Source: a virus. Taken from it: a stretch of DNA of 64,000 bases. The first letter of the stretch is position 1. Each line of letters opens with the position of its first letter. A program made the translations under genes and the position numbers. The stretch is taken from the IMG/VR virus record IMGVR_UViG_3300012927_000005, positions 16,449 to 80,448 of that record. One strand, written 5' to 3'. The notes beneath the pieces were generated by a model that saw only the letters and a program-made list of their open reading frames with translations, did no database searches and was not told the DNA's origin. Shown piece by piece: positions 58,610 to 64,000 of the stretch.

Positions 58610-60678
58610 CCAAAACCAGCGTTTCCAGGTTCTCCGGTTATGGCTTCCGTCGATCCAGAAGTTTCGATTGCGTGCCTAATGATGTCGCGCCCAGCTCTCG
58701 CGTAATTTTCTTGGTCCAATTCAGCGGCTTTGGACTGTTCTTTCTGAATTTGCGCTTGTTGCTGCGCTTGAATCTTTTGCTGATTCAAAGCGGCTGGACT
58801 ATTCTGCTGTGCTCTTTGTACTTCCTGCTCCGACATAGGAACCACTACAGAGTAGTATTCATCAGACATTTCGGCGGCTTCGAAGAAGAGGTGCAAGAAC
58901 TCGTCTACATCCAATTTCTTTTGCTGTGCTTCTAACTGCTGAAGCACAAACTGATTGGTCATGAAATTCGTTAGTACTGGTAGCGCCTGAGCCAAGTTAC
59001 GTCTGACTGACATCTTTGCGCCAGCCAAGATACTGAACTTAACAACAGCGTTCAATAACTCAATGATATCGCCTTTGTTCTTGAAATACGCGCTCTGAAG
59101 TTCTTCGTTCAGAATCCGTTTAATTTCCTTTACCGGAAGTAGACCGCGATTCATTTCATGAACGTTGTATAGAAACGGCGTGATAACCTGATCGGCTAGC
59201 CTATCTACAAAATCTGCTGGTCTGTTACCTGCTCCTGCGCCGAGCAAGTTCGCTCCCGCGGCGGTGCGAGCTAGGTTGGAGTGCCCGGATGATCCGGCTA
59301 TTCCTTGCGAGGACATTTCGTTTACACCAGAAATTTGTCCTACGCGAGATTCAGATAATCCTAAGTGCTGGAAGGCTTCTGGAATACTCGGGGTGCGATT
59401 CAAAGGCTGGATGTCGTCCTTATTTTCGACATCGATCATGCGGCCAGGTGCAATACGGATACTCTGGGTTGGGATCGACTTCCCGCGTACTCGTGTAAAC
59501 ACACCCTGAAGATTCAGGGCCATGTTATCGAGCGATGTATTTGTTACACCTTGCTGCAAGCGCTGTTCTGCACCGAGCAGCTTTCCGAGACCCATACCCC
59601 AAAAAGCTTCTGGTACGTCCACAAAATTTACCGAGAAGAAAGGAATTACCCCGTATGGATTATCTCCGTTACAGATAACAAGTTTCTTTTGTAGAACTAC
59701 GTAGCATTTCTCGTTATCCCAGCGTTCCAAAACTTCAAGCGGTTCGTTGAAGGGGTCGATGGTCGCGTCTTCCCAGCGAGGTTCTGCGCGAAAATCCCAT
59801 AGCGGGTTCTTAGCGGTCAGTTCCTGTGGGGCTGGATCTGCCAATTCCCTTGGCGGCATGAATAGTTGCAGTAGTTCAGCCTTAGAAGGGATCTTCCAAC
59901 CGGGTTGATCCTTCATCTTGACAAGATCATCGTAGGTCATATATATGCGGTGAATAACAAACTTCGCTTCGCGTATATCTGGAACATCTAGGGTTGAATC
60001 TACGAGAACGTGTCGTGGGCTTGTAATGTGATCAAAAAACGGACGCTCTACGTTGATTTCAATATCGCGTGAAACGATATCTTCGTCGTCCGGTTCAATA
60101 TCAATATCCGGAGCGCCGGGAACTCCGGATGGGATAGATACGTTCGATCCAGATCGTTCCCAAATCGTACGTTTCTTTTTGTAAGATTCCCAGCCCCATT
60201 TCCAAATCGCAGTACCGTACAACGCGGCGCTTGCTATTCCCCAACGAAGAGTTCGTTTGAACTTGATATCTTCGAGTTGGAAACCAAGTATCTCACCAAC
60301 TGCCCTAGAGGCGTCTGCGGTGGTTCCAGGTTTTGCCTGAACTATAAAGGGAGGATTCTCATAGAACAAACCATTTACAATTTGGGGAGTAACCGCAGTC
60401 ACGGTGGTGGCTACGGTGTAGAAAGGAATGTTAGCACGAGGTACAGAAGTCCCTTCCCAACAAATCGTACTGGCTGGTGACACAAATAAGGTCGCTGACT
60501 GCGCCCAACCAGTGATCCAAGCTTTGGTAGAAGAGAAATTTTCAGCCTTAATGGAATCCTGAATGACAATTTTTAATACCACATCATCGTCAAAAGATCC
60601 AGTAACCCTAGCATGCTCTGCTTGAGCAGGAGTGATAGGAAGTTGCGGTGATGATGCGGGCTGATCTAAGAGAGCCAA
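58600..60678 (-). CDS. portal protein
   Basis: The 692-residue size, the order TerL-portal-scaffold-capsid and sequence features support this call. The features are a long N-terminal wing region with YGTAIWKWGWE, a central MIDVENKD...EAFQHLGLSESRVGQISGVNE crown-type segment and a Gln-rich helical end. It forms the dodecameric DNA gate. No frameshift is seen. Confidence 0.75.
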   Translation of the reverse strand: MALLDQPASSPQLPITPAQAEHARVTGSFDDDVVLKIVIQDSIKAENFSSTKAWITGWAQSATLFVSPASTICWEGTSVPRANIPFYTVATTVTAVTPQIVNGLFYENPPFIVQAKPGTTADASRAVGEILGFQLEDIKFKRTLRWGIASAALYGTAIWKWGWESYKKKRTIWERSGSNVSIPSGVPGAPDIDIEPDDEDIVSRDIEINVERPFFDHITSPRHVLVDSTLDVPDIREAKFVIHRIYMTYDDLVKMKDQPGWKIPSKAELLQLFMPPRELADPAPQELTAKNPLWDFRAEPRWEDATIDPFNEPLEVLERWDNEKCYVVLQKKLVICNGDNPYGVIPFFSVNFVDVPEAFWGMGLGKLLGAEQRLQQGVTNTSLDNMALNLQGVFTRVRGKSIPTQSIRIAPGRMIDVENKDDIQPLNRTPSIPEAFQHLGLSESRVGQISGVNEMSSQGIAGSSGHSNLARTAAGANLLGAGAGNRPADFVDRLADQVITPFLYNVHEMNRGLLPVKEIKRILNEELQSAYFKNKGDIIELLNAVVKFSILAGAKMSVRRNLAQALPVLTNFMTNQFVLQQLEAQQKKLDVDEFLHLFFEAAEMSDEYYSVVVPMSEQEVQRAQQNSPAALNQQKIQAQQQAQIQKEQSKAAELDQENYARAGRDIIRHAIETSGSTEAITGEPGNAGFGGQ

Positions 60679-60681
60679 GAA

Positions 60682-61470
60682 TTATCCTATGTTATCTGAT
60701 TTACTCATGTTTTCACTGAACCACAAAGGTTGCATATTACCCCAGTGGCAGGCGAGTAAGACGTGCTGTCTGTTTGTTAGATCAAAAGCCTTCATAGGCA
60801 TGATATGATCTATAGTCCATTTATCTAAACCATGACCATAGTTTCCCCAAGTCATTCCGGGTTTAAATTTTGATTCAAGATACCGTTTAAATTCAACTAC
60901 TGTACAGCCAAGGTCCCTGACCGCTGAACCGCCTTTAAATCCACGTTGAATAGCACTTCTTAAACGGCGACGAAGATTATCGGTTAATTTTAACTGGATA
61001 TTTTCTTTGCGACGTTCGTTAGCCTTGGCGCTGAGAATTTCTCGATATTCAGTGCGATATATCTTATTAACTACAAGCAGTTCTTCTCTATTTTTCTCGT
61101 AATACTTTTTAGAGAAACCTTTTTCTCTTGCGTAATTGCTCCTGCAATTTTTACACTTACTGTCGTAGCCTGACTTTATGTGACGATTACGAACAAATTT
61201 CTCAAAAAGAAGTTCTTGACGACATTTTGTGCAGACCTTCGTCGTTCTTAACTTTTCCTCTTGTTCACGTACCGCACGCGCGGCTGCTTTTCTAATCCGC
61301 TTTCTTTGGCTATTGTAGGCAATGATCGCGACTCTATTTTTAAGATAGTATTCTCTGTGACAATCTCGACAGTTCGCGCTGTACCCGTTTTGTCGACTTC
61401 TGTTGGTGTAAAACATACTAACAGATAGGTCCCGTTTACAGTGCGAACAGTGTAGTGATTTTTCTTCCAT
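60682..61470 (-). CDS. HNH endonuclease between terminase and portal
   Basis: Two zinc ribbons (CSHCKRDL...CRDC and CTKCRQEL...CKNC) precede a basic linker and an HNH core (WTIDHIMPMKAFDL, ACHWGNMQPLW). It has its own promoter. It ends four bases before the portal gene, so it interrupts the usual terminase-portal neighbourhood. Confidence 0.87.
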   Translation of the reverse strand: MEEKSLHCSHCKRDLSVSMFYTNRSRQNGYSANCRDCHREYYLKNRVAIIAYNSQRKRIRKAAARAVREQEEKLRTTKVCTKCRQELLFEKFVRNRHIKSGYDSKCKNCRSNYAREKGFSKKYYEKNREELLVVNKIYRTEYREILSAKANERRKENIQLKLTDNLRRRLRSAIQRGFKGGSAVRDLGCTVVEFKRYLESKFKPGMTWGNYGHGLDKWTIDHIMPMKAFDLTNRQHVLLACHWGNMQPLWFSENMSKSDNIG

Positions 61471-61479
61471 GATAGTTAT

Positions 61480-61508
61480 ATTATATCACAAAACAAAAGA
61501 CTTGTCAA
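61480..61508 (-). promoter_or_regulatory. sigma-70 promoter of the HNH gene
   Basis: On the - strand TTGACA (61508-61503), 17-base spacer, TGATATAAT ending at 61480, nine bases before the ATG. Consensus-level boxes. Confidence 0.85.
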
Positions 61509-61569
61509 CAAAATACAGTAGAAAATTACTATAAATGTAGTAACTTCCTACCATATTTTTGAAGAACGG

Positions 61570-61914
61570 TTATGCTTTGCCGGTATTTGCGCAGCTGTGT
61601 TGTCCGTCTTTAAAATCAACCCAGTTGTCGTTGGACACGCTAGTACCCTGCTGTGGATTCTGCGAACTCTTGAAGTTCTTAGCTACTGCCGCAGAGCGGT
61701 CATTGGATGGTGTGCCTGCACCGGAAGAACCTTTGCCCGCGTCTTCTGCGTGGCGAGGTGCGAACTGGTTTTCACTTTGATCCCAAAGTGCTGGCTCGCT
61801 CTTGTCGTTCTGCTCGGAAGGTGCGGGACCGAAGTCGGAAGGCTTTGCGTTGCGTGGATATAGCTGATTCTCGGAAAGGGAAACTAAATCCCCAAAAGAT
61901 TTGTCGTTTTTCAT
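61570..61914 (-). CDS. hypothetical protein, 114 aa
   Basis: A polar, Ser/Asn/Pro/Gln-rich, probably disordered protein between TerL and the HNH gene. It contains two related SENQ(L/F)(Y/A)PR(N/H)A segments, about 35 residues apart. Not recognised. Confidence 0.5.
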   Translation of the reverse strand: MKNDKSFGDLVSLSENQLYPRNAKPSDFGPAPSEQNDKSEPALWDQSENQFAPRHAEDAGKGSSGAGTPSNDRSAAVAKNFKSSQNPQQGTSVSNDNWVDFKDGQHSCANTGKA

Positions 61915-61936
61915 AGTGTACCTGTATAAATTTTTG

Positions 61937-63994
61937 TTAACCTATCAAGCCGCCGCCCAAAATGTTATCAAGGCCGGGAGCGTACGTTTGAGACAAAATG
62001 TCCTCAGAAATTTTTGGTTCATCGAAAACGTGAGTAAATACTCCACCTTGTCCGGGTCTGCCCCACGGATCACAGTTTTCTTCAAATATTAAATTGTATG
62101 CAGCTCGTTCTTTCGTCCAGCCTGTCCAACTTGGAATTCCCTGTTCGATAACCTTCATCGACATTCTAGGGGCATATCTCGGCTGGTAGGATAGTGCATC
62201 AGGAATATCATTTTTCGTCTGCCTAGTACCTTGGCAGCGAATAAACTCGTCGTAGACTATCTGGCGAAACGGAATATGGTACGCAAACTTGAACAAGCCG
62301 TATTCCATCAACGGTTGGAGGGCGGCCATGCGAATGCGTTTCGCGTCGTTCTGTGTATCCGGTTTGATCCAATCGATTTTGGTGCAAACTTGAATCACAT
62401 ACGGATCGTTTGTCTTCAGCGCCTCTGCTTCAATCGTTGGGCCAAGCAGGTTAGATCCACCCGCATCTTCAATTCCAATTACGTACGGATGGTGCTTGCG
62501 GGCAAACTCTACAATCGCCTTTGCCTGCGCTAAAGGAGTTATAAATCTATCGCGGATAAGGTCGTTCGTGTATCCGACGCCTTTTTCATCCCATATAACC
62601 GAAGTGCCGACTGTAAAATCTCTGTATTTCTTCTTGCTGAACGCAAAATCCCACGTGTGGGAAATCGGACCCCTGTGCGGCATTTCGGTAAAAGGAACTG
62701 TGCTTCTTAAAAGCAGGGGAAGGTCGAAAACTGCTTCTTGTTCGGGTAGAGGGTTCTGATTCATCTGACCTTCAAATGAACCATCTTCCATTTTTCCTTG
62801 ACGATCTTCGTTATACATGACCATCAAAGATGAATAGTCAAGTACTTTCGGCATCACAAAGATGCAACCCTCTTCTCCAGCTTCTTTGTAAAAATCAACG
62901 GGAGGTATACCCTTTTTTACTAATGCTTCGCGAACTTCAGGTTTAACCTGCATCGCTCTGCCAACCAATATCAAACTCTTGTTGGCTGGATTTTCAGTCA
63001 GTTCCCACCCAAGACCGGAAGTTGTTTTTAGGCTACCAACATTGCTGGAAATTTCAGCCCCATAAATATCCGAATTCTTTGAGCAGCATCCATCTGCAAT
63101 GTAATTACCTGTTTCGGTCTGGAAAAAGTATACGGATTGTTCGCCGCAAGGTTCAATCGATACAAGTTTGTCTTCTTTGGTAAACAATTGACCAAAAAGA
63201 CTTTCTGATATTTTTGTAGACCTAATTGGTGATACTTCTCGCAGGAATCTATACCGTTCAGGCCAACCTCCGAGTATGGTAAATTGACATTTGTCTTTCC
63301 AGTGCTCTTGTCCGTATTTGCCCTTGCTCGGTTCGCTCCAGTTTTCGTGAAACTCAAAACCGAGGTTGCTAAGAACTTCTCGTATTTTATTAAGTACATT
63401 GGGGTTATGTTTGGTTTGTGCAATAGATATAACACCGCTCGGATAACCCGGATTTCCTCCAAATGATCCTTCACCGTCATATATACCGGATAACCAAGAC
63501 GCTTCCCACGAGTTATTCCTATCTTTGGGGATCAGCAATCTACGGACGGAAGCTAACTTACCGTAAGAAAATGAAAGAATATTATATCCTTCGTCCTTAT
63601 TAGCGTTGACACTTCCCTTACCACCCCACCATTTGTGAGTTTCAGTAGCTACGACGCTTCTTCCAGATTCAAACGTGTACTTAAATACCGGACGAGAATC
63701 GTGCTTACCGGTGGCTAGCACTTTAGAAGGAGTAAGAAATCTTTTATGTCCTTTTCCGTTACGGTTAGTCTTAAAAGACCACCCTACCAGACTGTCGCCC
63801 TCAGTTATATCTTCTATAGGCTTTTGTGACCAATCTGCCATTAAGATAGGAGTTCCAGCGACTAGACAGTCGTTATATCTTGTTCCTATTTTTATCGCGT
63901 ATCCCCACTTACGCAGCATCTTTTTATTGATACGGTAATTTTTACCTACCTTCATACACTGATCTTCGTTTTCAGAGTTTAGGTTGGATACCAT
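61937..63994 (-). CDS. terL: terminase large subunit, partial, with intein
   Basis: The gene runs off the right edge; the ATPase half is missing. The host protein reads GTRYND | SDIYG across the intein. The nuclease domain has the Asp of HTWDFAFSKK, IEDAGGSN and NDIPDALSY, the three acidic positions of RNase H-like terminase nucleases. It packages DNA through the portal. The C-terminus ends DNILGGGLIG. Confidence 0.88.
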   Translation of the reverse strand: MVSNLNSENEDQCMKVGKNYRINKKMLRKWGYAIKIGTRYNDCLVAGTPILMADWSQKPIEDITEGDSLVGWSFKTNRNGKGHKRFLTPSKVLATGKHDSRPVFKYTFESGRSVVATETHKWWGGKGSVNANKDEGYNILSFSYGKLASVRRLLIPKDRNNSWEASWLSGIYDGEGSFGGNPGYPSGVISIAQTKHNPNVLNKIREVLSNLGFEFHENWSEPSKGKYGQEHWKDKCQFTILGGWPERYRFLREVSPIRSTKISESLFGQLFTKEDKLVSIEPCGEQSVYFFQTETGNYIADGCCSKNSDIYGAEISSNVGSLKTTSGLGWELTENPANKSLILVGRAMQVKPEVREALVKKGIPPVDFYKEAGEEGCIFVMPKVLDYSSLMVMYNEDRQGKMEDGSFEGQMNQNPLPEQEAVFDLPLLLRSTVPFTEMPHRGPISHTWDFAFSKKKYRDFTVGTSVIWDEKGVGYTNDLIRDRFITPLAQAKAIVEFARKHHPYVIGIEDAGGSNLLGPTIEAEALKTNDPYVIQVCTKIDWIKPDTQNDAKRIRMAALQPLMEYGLFKFAYHIPFRQIVYDEFIRCQGTRQTKNDIPDALSYQPRYAPRMSMKVIEQGIPSWTGWTKERAAYNLIFEENCDPWGRPGQGGVFTHVFDEPKISEDILSQTYAPGLDNILGGGLIG
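63074..63868 (-). mobile_element. LAGLIDADG intein in terminase
   Basis: 265 residues from Cys1 (CLVAGTPILMADW, block A) to Asn265. Block B is SVVATETHKWW. Endonuclease helix WLSGIYDGEGSFG is block C. The end is VYFFQTETGNYIADGCCSKN, followed by Ser of the extein. The usual His before the last Asn is Lys. It is inserted after GTRYND, in a conserved part of the nuclease domain. Confidence 0.88.
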
Positions 63995-64000
63995 ATCATC

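Overview
This window is part of a virulent-looking tailed-phage genome of moderate GC with tightly packed genes, overlapping ATGA starts and no ribosomal or tRNA genes seen. The N4-gp56-type major capsid protein, a portal of about 690 residues, a nozzle-like protein, two large spike genes and a very large internal protein suggest a short-tailed virion. The lysis-type genes and a lipoprotein suggest a Gram-negative host. The host cannot be named from the sequence.

Layout. From 1 to 21.7 kb all genes run on the + strand: small early genes, a RecB/Cas4-like nuclease, a TnpB element, phosphoesterases, a DnaD-like replication protein, a primase-helicase, a DnaN-like clamp, a sigma factor, lysis genes (SleB-like hydrolase, spanin-like and holin-like proteins), an SbcD-like nuclease and nucleotide-metabolism genes. 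A perfect palindromic terminator (21724-21747), a solo HNH gene with its own promoter and a second hairpin (22511-22535) form the convergence point. From 64 kb down to 22.5 kb all genes run on the - strand in virion-assembly order: TerL (cut by the right edge), portal, scaffold, capsid, decoration-like proteins, head-tail adaptors, spikes, nozzle, fibres and internal/ejection proteins.

The outstanding feature is the major capsid gene (53083-56950, - strand). It is broken into eleven exons by ten group I introns. Rejoined, the exons give a 340-residue N4-gp56-family capsid protein. Exons of 16, 20 and 26 nt are present, and eight of the introns are only 167-191 nt long. Two introns carry LAGLIDADG endonuclease genes. 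The terminase gene additionally holds a 265-residue LAGLIDADG intein.

Selfish endonucleases are very dense in the window: HNH and endonuclease VII genes, a GIY-YIG gene, TnpB, the intron LAGLIDADG genes and the intein. Several carry their own sigma-70 promoter with the start codon at or just after the expected transcription start.

A second possible system is a 17-bp imperfect palindrome, TGTCC-N7-GGACA, found at about 14 places. Most copies are oriented with transcription and many lie inside genes, as in mycobacteriophage stoperators. A T5orf172/HipB-like HTH fusion gene at 46721-47260 ends next to one copy and is a candidate binder.
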